Shown here piece by piece: positions 11,092 through 21,629 of a DNA stretch of 64,000 nucleotides. The position numbers and the translations under genes are program-made. The stretch spans positions 49,752,598-49,816,597 of the forward strand of contig NC_092043.1 of the NCBI RefSeq assembly GCF_003086295.3, given 5' to 3'. The stretch's first letter is position 1; every line of letters begins with the position of its first letter. Origin of the DNA: Arachis hypogaea (taxonomy: Eukaryota > Streptophyta > Magnoliopsida > Fabales > Fabaceae). The notes below the pieces were generated by a model. It saw only the letters and a list, made by a program, of their open reading frames with translations. It had not been told where the DNA came from and ran no database searches.

Positions 11092-11540
11092 AAAACTAAA
11101 TACACATACATTATTCTAATTTATTATGCGGGTAATGAAATGATAAGTCTGATCTTAAGTAAGTAGATAAAAAATAAATCATCATATTAATATATTATTA
11201 TTCTATTTTACTAATACCTCTCACACGTACACGTGATTTATTCTTTAAGGAAAAATCCCATAACAAATAATATATAAGTACTTGAACTTTTACTATCGTA
11301 TGTGGGATTTTTTTTCATAAACGAAATAAAAAAAATCTCCAAAATTTTTTTAAACTTTAAATTTTAGAAAGCGATTCTTTTTTGGGCATTAAGGATAAGT
11401 TCATTGCATCTCTGACGAACTCTAAGTTAAGTTTCCAAAAAAAAAAGCATGTTTGTTGAAGAATGGAGTTTAAAACCACAATTTTATTCTCTACCTTCGT
11501 TCTCATTCTTGACATTTTTTTTCTACAATGTCAATAAATC
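11092..11540. other. AT-rich spacer
   Basis: No gene, RNA gene or clear element end is seen. It runs from the Tat target duplication to the CACTA terminus at 11541. Confidence 0.5.
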
Positions 11541-11990
11541 CACTACAAAAAAATATGGTTAAAATGACGGTTTTTTTGGATATTTATGGCGGTTTGAACC
11601 GCCATTATTACCAGAAATGGCGGTTTTAGAAAATGACGTAATTTGGGCGCCATTCTGGTTATTACGGAAATTTTCAGAAAACCGTCACAATTTCCAAAGT
11701 TAAAACGACAGTTTTTAGATAGGTTAAAACGGCGGTTCAAACCGCCATTATTTCCAAATAAAACGACTTTTTTTTGGTTGATTAAAACGGCGGTTCAAAC
11801 CGCCGTTATTTCCAGGATGGAAATGGCATTTTGGTTGGTTAAAATAGCGTTTACAAACCGCCGTTTTTATCCTGACAGAACAGCGTTTTGGTTAGTTAAA
11901 ATGACATTTCATGTTTAAAATGGCAGTTACAACCCGCTCTTTTTACTGGATAAAAGTCACATTTTTTTATCATTTACAAACCCAAAATTT
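11541..11990. mobile_element. One terminus of a CACTA (En/Spm) element with subterminal repeats
   Basis: The sequence starts CACTACAAAAAAA, the usual terminal motif of CACTA transposons. It is followed by repeated, partly palindromic subterminal units of the form AAAACGGCGGTT and AACCGCCGTTATTTCC (clear copies near 11580, 11600, 11730, 11790 and 11860). Such units are the transposase-binding region in this superfamily. The opposite terminus (ending GTAGTG) was not found before about 20 kb, so the element is broken, very long or rearranged. Captured exon fragments lie just inside it. Confidence 0.75.
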
Positions 11991-12216
11991 AACCGTCATT
12001 TTTATCGCATTAAACAAATAATTTTTTTATTAAACTTTTTCAATAACAAAAAATCAATACTCACAAACAAAATATTATATAACTCATAAACAATGTATTA
12101 AACATAATATATTATTTTTTAGTATTGAAAATAAAAAATAATAACCCCTATACAAATAAAGTATCTAACATAACATAATCTTTTTTATCATCAAATTTAG
12201 AGGCCTCTTCTCCAAC

Positions 12217-13073
12217 CTTTTCCTTTGCAGCAGATTGCATAACTGCCTCTGTCATCTTATGTGAACTTCTACAATGGATTGTATACCATCTCCATTAGGA
12301 GATCCACTAGAACCGTTTGAAGCCCATCTATTCTCTCGGTCAATCTGCCATTTGTATTCTTGCATTCTTTCATTGAGAGCTGCTTGCTCATAATTGGACT
12401 TTTCTCTTGACTGTTGAGCATAAGTCAAGACCTACAAAGAAACTAGTTTGGAGTAAATAACTTTTCATGCTTCACTTTATTATAATTTTACCAATTACAT
12501 AAAATTCCATAGAAAAAAACAAAGTCTTTGGTGTTCTGAGACAAAGTTGATTTTAAACCTGATTAATATATGGCTCCATCTGGTGCAACAATTCATACCC
12601 TTACAAGTAAAATTTACTTAGGACAAGCACGGTGATAAAGAATATGGTGCAGAAGATACATATACGAACACAATGTCTACCTGTTTGAAGTAACGAAGAT
12701 GCGCATCCATTGTCCCACTAACTGCTTCCAAAAATTCAAGCCTCTTCTTGGCTTCAACATTTGACAAGGCAGTAACCTGGAGAGGTATTTTAACTTTGTG
12801 AAAAAAAAATCATACCATGATAACTTATTTATGTTCTGATCAAATGAGTTTACTGACCAGATTAAACCGAGCTTGCTCAAATGTAGATTTTGCATTATGA
12901 AGCTCCTGAAACATTTCCCAACCATTTAGGAGTTCGAAGAATCGGATATTCGAGTGTCGAGTGTGAACATAAGCTGTCCCAAACAAATAAGACATACAAA
13001 AGCTTACCTCTTCTAGGGCATTAGCTACTTCACTTTTTGTGCCTTTTCTCAGTGATAGAAACCTTTCACGAGT
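12217..13073 (-). pseudogene. Captured exons of an AGD3/SCARFACE-type ARF-GAP (BAR domain)
   Basis: Five exon-like blocks in order on the minus strand match the BAR region of plant ARF-GAPs of the ACAP type (AGD3/VAN3/SFC): 13073-13008 (TRERFLSLRKGTKSEVANA), 12905-12858 (ELHNAKSTFEQARFNL), 12776-12681 (VTALSNVEAKKRLEFLEAV...), 12600-12559 (GYELLHQMEPYINQ) and 12431-12217 (VLTYAQQSREKSNYEQAA...). Introns remain, with GT/AG borders at most junctions. Two defects are visible: the acceptor before 12600 reads AA instead of AG at the expected place, and a single-base loss near 12290 shifts the frame after GIQSI. The PH, ARF-GAP and ankyrin parts are absent. Because introns are kept and the block sits beside a CACTA terminus, this is best read as a genomic fragment captured by the transposon, not a gene or a retrocopy. 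Confidence 0.8.
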
Positions 13074-13294
13074 CTGCAAATAAAGATTATAGATTTAGCA
13101 ATTATTAGCTAGGAAGCAACTTGATGCCGAAGCTTAACATTGTTGTCTCCAGTTTAGTATATGTACTTTTATATTTAAGAAGTAAAGAGGCTACAGCAAA
13201 CTAGACACTTAGAAAATTCTGAAAATTATGTTATGAGAGACTTCTGTTTCAAGTTTAGCACCATTTTATAGTAGTCTATCAAAAATTGTTAAAA

Positions 13295-13437
13295 TCTACC
13301 ATATGTCCTTGTCCTTCTCCTTGTCTTTGCTTCGGTCTTTATCTTTGTGACGATGTTTGTGCTTCTTATGCTCCTTATCCTTGTCCTTATGCCTATCCCT
13401 GTCTTTATGTTTTTTATGCTTCTTCTCCTTGCCTTAG
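13295..13437 (-). pseudogene. Captured fragment of a MED19-like mediator gene
   Basis: One frame on the minus strand encodes a run of Lys/His/Asp-rich residues (KHKKHKDRDRHKDKDKEHKK, then HKHRHKDKDRSKDKEK). This strongly resembles the charged C-terminal region of plant MED19 (mediator head subunit). It ends at a TAG after IW, short of the normal C-terminus. It lies upstream of, and on the same strand as, the ARF-GAP exons. Low sequence complexity means another KH-rich protein remains possible. No start codon or upstream domain is present. Confidence 0.55.
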
Positions 13438-13476
13438 CATCATAAAGACTGAAAAAAAGTATTATTTTTAACCATT

Positions 13477-13605
13477 ATATATACCAAATTATATAATAGT
13501 TTTTATATAAACAGTTTAGTTATATACCAAATTATATATACCAACTTGTGATGTTAAACAGTTTAGTTATATATACCAAATTATACAATAATTTTTAACT
13601 ATTAT
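13477..13605. repeat. Short AT-rich tandem repeat (~45 bp, about 2.5 copies)
   Basis: ATATACCAAATTATA recurs three times, each followed or preceded by AAACAGTTTAGTTATATA. Non-coding. Confidence 0.55.
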
Positions 13606-13964
13606 TTTTATGTGAATACTATTTTAACTATTTTCATGTAAGTAAATAAGTAATCATTTTACAAATAAAAAATAATGTGTTAATTATTTTGAATTGGGAC
13701 AACACCAAGCATGAGACCTTTTTTGAAGGAAGGAAAAAGATAGACAAAAGAAGTAATTAGGAAAAATTAATGATGTTTTCATGCATGTTCAAGAAGCTCA
13801 CAGAAGTTGAAATAGACGCCGTTATTCATTTTTCACCGCAATAAAAGAACTAATTAAATCTAAACAAAAAATAGTACACTTGAAACTACAAAATATTGAA
13901 ATTACTTAACCATGCAATTATAAGGATAAACAAAATTTAGATCAAGGATTCTATAATACATATC

Positions 13965-15640
13965 CATTGTTATCCATTCATTATGATGGTGAAATAGTAT
14001 ATGATGAAGAAAGTTCTATCGTTTTTAGATCTGGGCAACCGATAATTACCTATATGACATCGAAAGTCAACAGTCTAACAGCATTGAAGAATCTGATATT
14101 GCATTCGTCGGGCAACAACAGACAAAAAAGGTGAAAAAATTTTACTACAGATATCCGACCGAAGTAGATGACAGATTGTTTTATAAAAGGTATATCACAG
14201 TTGTCTTGGCTCTGTTTATAGTATATTTATTAGACTACGGTTGTGAGAAAATTTTTTGTTGTTTTGAATTAGGTATCGATTACGTGACGATGAGGACGTA
14301 GTCATATAAGGTCGTGGCACAACCGATGGACAAATATTCATCTGTTGGAATTAATCGTGTTCATCGTTGAGTTGGGTGGCCGAGGATCATCTGCAGATAC
14401 CGTCGATGATAGTCCGTTGAATGGAGCTGTTAGATGAAATATTAGAAGAATGATGGTCGATCTAAATATACCACCTGAAGGTAGTTAAGAGGGGTCTAAT
14501 GTTGAAATTTGTAATGCTGACATGAAGGATGATGATATTGAAAGTCATAAGGATTCTGTTATCAGGGATCTGATGATGGATCAGTATAAGGTTAAACCCG
14601 ATGACGGAGACGATGATGATGATGAATCAACAAAAATTCTTGATGATGGTGACGAGGAAGAAGAGATGAACTACTATGATGACACACAAATCGCTCTGAC
14701 ACAGCCTGCCATTTCTCAACCATATGACCGGCAGGATCACTTCTCCAAGTTGAATCTCGATGCAATGACTTCGGATTGGTCGTTTACCCAGGGAGGCCTC
14801 GAAGAGGATCCAAGTAATGAGTTCGAGGTTGGACAACAATTTCAGAATAAGGAAGAAGTCATGTTGGCAGTTAAGAGGTACAACATCAAGAGGGGCACCG
14901 AGTATAAAATAGTGGAGAGTGACCAGTTGAGGTATAATGTACAGTGTATCCAGTTCGGGCCCGATTGTTTTTAGAATATTCTCATATCATATCGTCAAAA
15001 GCAAGAAAAATGGGAGGTTAGGAGATACACTGGTCCTCATACTTGAATGCAAACATCGATGGGGCAAGACCATTGTAGGTTGGATTCGAAGGTGATTGCT
15101 CAACATATTTTAACAATGGTTAAAGCGGATCCAACAATGAGCATCAGGGTTCTGCAAGGAGGTGTGGAGAATCACTTCGGTTACAAAGCGTCCTACAGAA
15201 AGGTTTGACTTGCAAAACAGAAAGTCATTCCTAGAATATATGGCGATTGGAAGGAGTTCTACAATGAGCTTCCTCATTGGTTATTCGCTATGCAGATGTA
15301 CTTGCCTAGTAAAATTCATTTCATTGTGGTTATTCCTTATAAAAGAAGTCACCATCTATATGTGCTAACTGTTGATGTGTCTTTAGGTACTTGGGTGCAA
15401 CTTTTGACACAGCCTTGGCCTGGTTCAGCCAACACTATCATGTTTCATTGGATTTTTTGGACGTTTTCACAGTGTGTTGAGGCATTCAAGCATTGCAAGC
15501 CACTTATTTCCATCGATGGCACCCACTTATATGGTAAACACGGTTGGACGTTGTTGATGGCCATTGCTCAAGATGGCAATGCAAACATTTTGCCTATTGC
15601 ATTTGTCATTATTGCCATTATTGCATTTATTTGTGGATGT
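13965..15640 (+). pseudogene. Decayed MuDR-type MULE transposase, N-terminal half
   Basis: The blocks follow the order of plant MuDR transposases. An N-terminal domain lies at about 13975-14300 (IHYDGEIVYDEESS; YYRYPTEVDDRLFYK; YRLRDDEDV), with a likely 82-nt intron at about 14190-14271. An acidic linker follows at 14522-14720. The zinc-finger-like DNA-binding region begins with FEVGQQFQNKEEVMLAVK at 14821 and continues as degraded QDHCRLDSKVIAQHIL and YGDWKEFYNELP blocks. The start of the catalytic domain is KPLISIDGTHLYGKHGWTLL (near 15500), with the first Asp in DGTHL. Several in-frame stops and frameshifts are present. The rest of the catalytic domain and the SWIM finger are missing, replaced by a gypsy integrase scrap at about 15640. 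Confidence 0.75.
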
Positions 15641-15885
15641 TCGACCGAGCTGAAATGATGTTTAATATAGTATTTCTGTAAAAAAGTTGAAATTCGACTG
15701 TCAGTAAATTAGCGATCATTATCACTTATAATCTCACTTGGTATGCCAAATTAACTGACAAAGGAATGATTGTACCTTCTTGGATGTTATCTTAGCTAGT
15801 GACTAGACTTCAATCTATTTAGAAAAATAATCTATAGCCACTAGTAAGAATTTTACCTGCCCTGACGCCATAGGAAACGACCCAA
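15635..15885 (-). pseudogene. Ty3/gypsy integrase core fragment
   Basis: On the minus strand the blocks FPMASGQVKFLLVAIDYFSK, FGIPSEIISDND and YYIKHHFSSVEHPQ are the core of a gypsy integrase, including the second catalytic Asp. They are interrupted by at least three stops and one frameshift. Flanking LTR or pol sequence was not found. It abuts the MULE transposase remnant directly. Confidence 0.75.
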
Positions 15886-15993
15886 GGTATAACGCTTTTA
15901 GATGATGTCGTGGATCCTTTCTTTTCCAGAGATGAGTTAGGTATAATGTTTTTAGATGATGATGTGGATCCTTTCTTATTCAGAGATGAGTTA
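15886..15993. repeat. Two tandem copies of a 54-bp unit
   Basis: Units 15886-15939 and 15940-15993 both start GGTATAA and end GATGAGTTA, with about seven differences. The 54-bp period is a multiple of three, but no credible protein context exists. It lies directly against the integrase fragment. Confidence 0.8.
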
Positions 15994-16374
15994 TACTTCA
16001 GTGTCAGCAAAGCACGAGACAATGTAGGCACCTGTAAAAGACACATTAATACTCAAGTCAGTATACTATTTATCGTGAGAATAATACTAAGAAAGAGCGA
16101 GAGAGAAGGAAAAAACTCTTTTTTCTGTCTGACCCCTTTTACCTATTTGCTTGCTTATCTTAGAACGGCTTTTGATTTTAAGGTTTTGGGAGACCACTAC
16201 GTGGTGTTGACTACTTTCCTATCCCTCTTGTTAAAAGGCAGTTATTTTTGTATGAGACAACATATAGGTAATGTGTTGCGAGATTAATGTAATGAATTTG
16301 GGTTTTGTTTTAGCATGTGCTTTGCGTTGTTATTGCCAAGTTATTTGGTTCCGATCAAGTTTAATTTTGATATG
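15994..16374. other. Spacer without recognised gene
   Basis: Includes a GA-rich stretch (about 16085-16115). No gene or element boundary is seen apart from the target duplication starting at 16375. Confidence 0.4.
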
Positions 16375-16383
16375 TTGACAGTA

Positions 16384-18127
16384 GGCACCGAATTCGATGG
16401 TCCCAACACGTTTGGACCATTAAATGGTGTCATAATAAAACATGTTTTTTAAGTTTTTTTTAATAACTGCTAAATAGTCCTTATTTAATTTTAATTACAA
16501 ATTAGTCTTTTATATTTTATTTAATTATAACATCAATTTTTTATTTTATAAATTATTATTTTATCATTCATATATCATGTTTATTGATAATAAAAAACTA
16601 AAACAATAACAAATTAAATCTTCCATTAATCGTAATAAATATTTTGCAATCTTAATCGATCATAATTTTATCATTGATCGAGTTACATACTTTTTGGGTT
16701 GTGAAAATCGTGTCGTTAGAAATTCAATCAATTGGATGCATAAACCAATCGATTGAAATTCAGGTTTTCCAAACTTCAATCGATTGGAATTGATACACAA
16801 TCGATTGATTTTTGTAAGGCATGTGGAGTTTTCGTTATTCAATCGATTGGTAATATTACCCAATCGATTGAAATCATCAAAGCAATATGAGTTTAATTAA
16901 TTCAATCGATTACCCAATCGATTGACTTACGCTATTAGAATGATATATGAAAGTTTAATCACTTGGTGGTAATTCTACAACAATCAAGATTGTGTATTTT
17001 AGCATGTTCGCCATAATTTATGCCAAAATTGAAATCATAATTCACCTAATATCATGTCTTGCAGCTGAATTGCGTCCTAAGATTTTTATATATTGTTTTA
17101 CTCGCATCATATCCTTATCTTTCATACTTATCTGTGCTTCATATTTTTATATCGGATCTTGCATGATTTAAGCCTTTGACTTGTAAGTATGCTTGATGTT
17201 ATGTCCTCTGCAACACTTGTAATGCCATATTGCAATAGTGAAAGATAAATTAGCTTAAATGAGTTCATTTGATAATCTGTTTTCAAATCTCTTAGTGTTG
17301 GGCACATAATCATCTATAATCATCTATTATTATTAGCTAGCCTTTGATTTATTCTTTTTGTTTCACGATTTAATGGATTTTTAACTTCTAATAATAAATT
17401 GATGAATGGTTCAGTTTTCTGGTCATTTTCAACCATTTCCGACTGCTTCCTTCCTTTTCTCAACTATTATGTGTCATTGTGCCATTTAACTCTTGAGAAG
17501 CTGGAGTACAATTGGATGGTTACCTGTGCCTCGATAGATATGAGCTTCTAGTATAAAGCCATTAATTTGCCTTTAGCAGGGATGGAAGCATGTAATAATT
17601 TTTGGCATCATCTAAAGACTTTAATCCTTATATTTATGTTCTTTAATTGTTGAATTCTTTGCTGTTGGTAACTCAATCAATTGGATAACATGACTAATCG
17701 ATTTAATAAGAAAAATCCTGCATGCCTTGCAAAATTCAATCGATTGTGTATCAATTCCAATAGATTGAAGTTTGGGAAATCTGAATTTCAATCGATTGAT
17801 TTATGCATCCAATCGATTGAATTTTTAACGAACACGATTTTCCCAACCCAATACATATATAACTCGATCAATGATAAAATTATGATCGATTAACATTGCA
17901 AAATATTTATCACAATTAATGGAAGATCTAATTTGTTATTTTTTTAGTTTTTGATTATCAATAAATATGATAGATGAATGATAAAATAATAATTTATAAA
18001 ATAAAAAATAAATTTTATAATTAAATAATAACTATTTAACCATTATTAAAAACTTAAAAAATTAAATATGTTTTATTATGAAACCATTTAATGATCCAAA
18101 CGTTTTGAAACCATTGAATTAGGTGCC
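16384..18127. mobile_element. Mutator-like element with ~460-bp inverted repeats
   Basis: Starts GGCACCGAATTC and ends GAATTAGGTGCC. The flanks TTGACAGTA (16375-16383) and TTGATAGTA (18128-18136) form a 9-bp target duplication with one mismatch. The inverted repeats run inward to about 16870 and 17670 and contain many copies of the palindrome CAATCGATTG or close variants (at least six in the left arm). The unique centre, about 16930-17660, encodes nothing I recognise and lacks transposase. Size (1744 bp), long inverted repeats and 9-bp duplication fit a non-autonomous TIR-MULE. Confidence 0.85.
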
Positions 18128-18136
18128 TTGATAGTA

Positions 18137-18740
18137 TCAAATGTGTTATACAGTTGTCAAATATTTTTAGATTTTTTTTTATTTTAAAAAATGATTATTT
18201 TCTACTATGAGAAAAAGTTTATATTTATATATTATTTGCCTATTCAGTACATTTTCTTGCTAATTGGACAATCAACGTGCACAATTATAAAAATCTAAAC
18301 TTTTGCCCATTATAGTAAATAAAATTTATTTTATTTAAATAAAAAAGGCCTAGATTTTGCCATATCAACATTTGTTGTTTATTTAATGATGAAATTAAAT
18401 TAAAATATAAAACATCAAATAAAAAATTTTAAAATCGAATCACAATAAGGAAAGAAAAAAGTTATTCTACTCCTTGCTTATACCAATAAAATTTTAAGTT
18501 TATTAGAATATATTTAGGTGGAAAATTATGTGTAAACACATAATATATTATTATTTATTATGGTTAGTGAAATACTATTTTAATAAACAAGAAGTTGACA
18601 AAAGCAAACTGTTTCCACACCAAACTTAAACATGATGATGTTTAAAACTCTAAATGGATATTAGACATCCAAAAGTTAAAAAGAAATTTAATATTAAAAA
18701 CAATAATTTTTTTTCTTGAATTGCCAAAACTATTTATTAT
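18137..18740. other. AT-rich spacer
   Basis: No gene or clear element seen between two inverted-repeat elements. Confidence 0.4.
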
Positions 18741-18750
18741 TTAAATAATA

Positions 18751-19296
18751 GGATAAAGTATTAAATTAGTTTTATATGTTTGGGCGTAATTTTATTTTGG
18801 TCCTTAAGGTTTAAAGTATTTTATTTGAATCTAAAAAAATTTCATTTAGCTTCAATGTAGTCTCAGCGTGAAGTCAAAATTAAATAATTAACGGAATGTC
18901 CTACATGACAACAGTACAAGAATAAAGTCGATAATTTGGAGAACAAGTACAAGCTCCAAAGGTACAAAATCAACCATGAATACATCAATACATTTATTTA
19001 TCATTCTCCTTAGTTCTATAGAAAATATTTTATTTAAATTGTAAAAAAAATGATAAATAAATATATTAATGCATCCACGGTTGATTTTGTATCTCTAAAG
19101 CTTGTATTTGTTCTCCAGATTATCGATCTTGTTCTTGTACTACTGTCATGTAGGATATTTTGTTAATTATTTAACTTTGACCTCACGATAAGACTACATA
19201 AAAACTAAATAAAACTTTTTTGAATTCAAATGAAACAGTTTAAACCGTAAAAATCAAAATAAAATTATGCCATAAGACCAATTTAATACTTTACTC
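18751..19296. mobile_element. Foldback Mutator-like MITE (546 bp)
   Basis: The two halves are near-complete inverted copies, from GGATAAAGTATTAAATTAG at the left to the complement of GAGTAAAGTATTAAATTGG at the right, leaving a loop of only about 50 bp near 19000-19060. A 10-bp direct duplication TTAAATAATA flanks it (18741-18750 and 19297-19306). No ORF. The transcript would form a long hairpin. Confidence 0.85.
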
Positions 19297-19306
19297 TTAA
19301 ATAATA

Positions 19307-19958
19307 TTTTCCACTATTTTTGCCGAACTTAAAAGCGTGAGTTTGAACTTCAAAGTCCAGACATACCAAACTTTATTATTGTGTTGGGAGAGTCCACAAA
19401 AGGCTGTTACATTATATAATTATATTGTTTAGCAAAATTTGATACACTATTATGTCGACAATCCTGCTTTTGTGTTTCTAAATCGGGGTTCATTCTTTTT
19501 TGGCGTTTTTATTCAATTTATTTATAAAATAAATTATCAAAGAATAAAGTAATATAAAAACTTAAGAAAAAAGAAATGAGAATTAGGAATGTAGTATGTG
19601 AACAGAGACCGAGGATCACCAAATAACAGTATGTGAACAGAAACCATGCTATATTGGTAATGGTAATGGTGGACATTATGATCAAGTAAGAATATTTGAT
19701 TATTTTATTATATCAGTTTTGATTATTTTAATAATTAATTATTTTATTAAAAATATGTAAAATAACATGTATAATATATAAATACATAATTGTTTTAACA
19801 AAATGATGGTTATCCCTTTAAATAATTTAAGAAAATTGTTTTTAAGTGTTGTCTAAAATAAGTAAAATCATTTTTTATTGCAAAGGATTCACACATGATT
19901 TTAATAACAGCATAACAAATGGTCCAACCTTTCAACGAAGGTGAAGATATAAGAATAT
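19307..19958. other. AT-rich spacer
   Basis: No gene seen. It contains a short duplication of GTATGTGAACAGA (near 19594 and 19631). Confidence 0.4.
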
Positions 19959-19967
19959 TATTTAAAA

Positions 19968-20626
19968 GAATAATTCTCCACATACAAGCGTTTTTTTATA
20001 CAAATCTTTACAAGTTATTTATATTAATGCGCTTTGAACCGTTATTGCACATTTTTACTGCACATTCTTCTTCTTCTTGCTGCACGTTCTTCTTCATCTT
20101 CCTCTTCTTCTTCTTCTTTTCTTTCGTTTCTTGCCTTCTCTTTCTCCTTCTTCATTTACGTGCTTTTCTCTTTTCGTTATTCTCGATTTCCATTGTTTTT
20201 TGACATCAAACTCTGAAATCATTTTTAAAAAAGAAGAAGCAGCAGAAGATGAGGAGGAGAAAGAGAAAGAGTTCTGAATTATACATAAGGTGTACTTCAA
20301 CGAATTTTGGGTGTATTTCTATAATCGTTTGGGTGTATTTCTGTAATCGTTTTGGTGTATTTCTGAAGTTCCATTATCTTCAAATTTGGCAAGAAACTCG
20401 TAGTTCCATTATCTTCAAATTTGGCAAGAAACTCGTTTTCATGAAGGAAGAAGAAGAAGAGTCATTCATAATGCATGGTGAGTAGCGCGCTTTAGAAACA
20501 GGAAGTGGTTGAATAACGTGCGTTTACTTACTCTTAAATATGGGAGTATAATGTGTGTATTTTGTTGAACTTGTGCTAACTTGTAAGATTTATTAGGCAA
20601 AAAGACTTATATGTGTATCAGACCTC
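19968..20626. mobile_element. Complete GA-rich non-autonomous Mutator-like element (659 bp)
   Basis: A perfect 9-bp target duplication TATTTAAAA flanks it (19959-19967 and 20627-20635). Imperfect inverted repeats of at least 45 bp pair CACATACAAG...AAATCTTTACAAGTTA at the left with the complement of the right end (CACATATAAG...AAATCTTACAAGTTA). The core is a CTT/GAA-rich tract with three TTTGGGTGTATTTCT-like repeats near 20310-20365. Reading frames through it are low complexity and not genes. A truncated relative lies at 1260-1704. Confidence 0.85.
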
Positions 20627-20635
20627 TATTTAAAA

Positions 20636-21437
20636 TTATTTATTTACGCTATTGAGATAAAGAAGAGTTTTTAACGAGCTAATTTATGCTTTGTGCTCAA
20701 ATACATATATGCACCAATGTTTACCGAATTTTACACTAACAAACTAAATTTAATTTAATTTTAACAATTAAACAATAATTTAATATTATTCTTAATAATT
20801 ACATTGTAAATATATAAGATTATCATCTAATTACATCTTAGACTCGTTAGATTCAAAAACTCAAGGTAAGAACAACCAATGCAAATAAACATAATAGTTA
20901 ATTAGCACCTATGAGACTCGAAAACAAAACAAATTAAAACATGCTATGCAACAAGACCGCTCTAACAATCATATTTTATAATTTATACGACGGTAACTTA
21001 AATAGAGTTGTCTTTATTTAAAGTTAGAAGTTAAAAACTATCGGATAATAATTTAGTCAAACATATCATATCTTCTAATAAACTATTAACTTTATATAAA
21101 AATAACTATATTTACGTCGAAGTCTCTACCATTTTATATTCTTCTAGATGTTATATAGTTCTATTATTATCTACTTTTGTATCACAATAACTGAATGAGA
21201 AATTTTTGGGGCCAATAATTTTTACTTCTTTAGTATTTTTTGTCATTATTTGATTAATATAAATATTAAATTGTCTTTAATAAATAAGTTTTACTAATTC
21301 ATGTATATAAATTTAAAAAAATGTGAGTGCAAATTGTATTAATTCATAAACTTTGATAAATATAGGTGCAAATTATATATTTTTTGTATACAAAATTCCT
21401 GTAAATATAGGTATAAATTATTACTCGCCAAAAATAA
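20636..21437. other. AT-rich spacer
   Basis: No gene, RNA or element recognised. Confidence 0.4.
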
Positions 21438-21446
21438 TAATTTTTA

Positions 21447-21620
21447 GGAAAAGTATACGTTACCAAGAGAGAGTCTGCCAACTATTACCAACACGTGATA
21501 AATTAGGATTAAACCATGATTAACTTAGATGTGGCTTTATTTAGTAGATGGGTTTCATGTCCAGCCCAACTCAAGTTGACAGATTTTGGCAGATAAAAAG
21601 TTGGTAACGTAGCACTACTG
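21447..21620. mobile_element. Small MITE (174 bp) with 9-bp target duplication
   Basis: Flanked by TAATTTTTA at 21438-21446 and 21621-21629. The 20-bp terminal inverted repeats share the core CGTTACCAA (left GGAAAAGTATACGTTACCAA, right complement CAGTAGTGCTACGTTACCAA) plus a TCTGCC block further in. No ORF. It is Mutator-like by duplication length and similar in type to small legume MITEs; family not verified. Confidence 0.8.
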
Positions 21621-21629
21621 TAATTTTTA

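Noticed and set aside
12217..13073. A functional ARF-GAP gene
   Set aside because: Only BAR-region exons are present, with a broken acceptor, a frameshift and no PH, ARF-GAP or ankyrin region on either side.
11541..20600. A complete CACTA element
   Set aside because: No closing GTAGTG terminus with inverted subterminal repeats was found by eye. The region to the right holds unrelated MULE elements with their own duplications.
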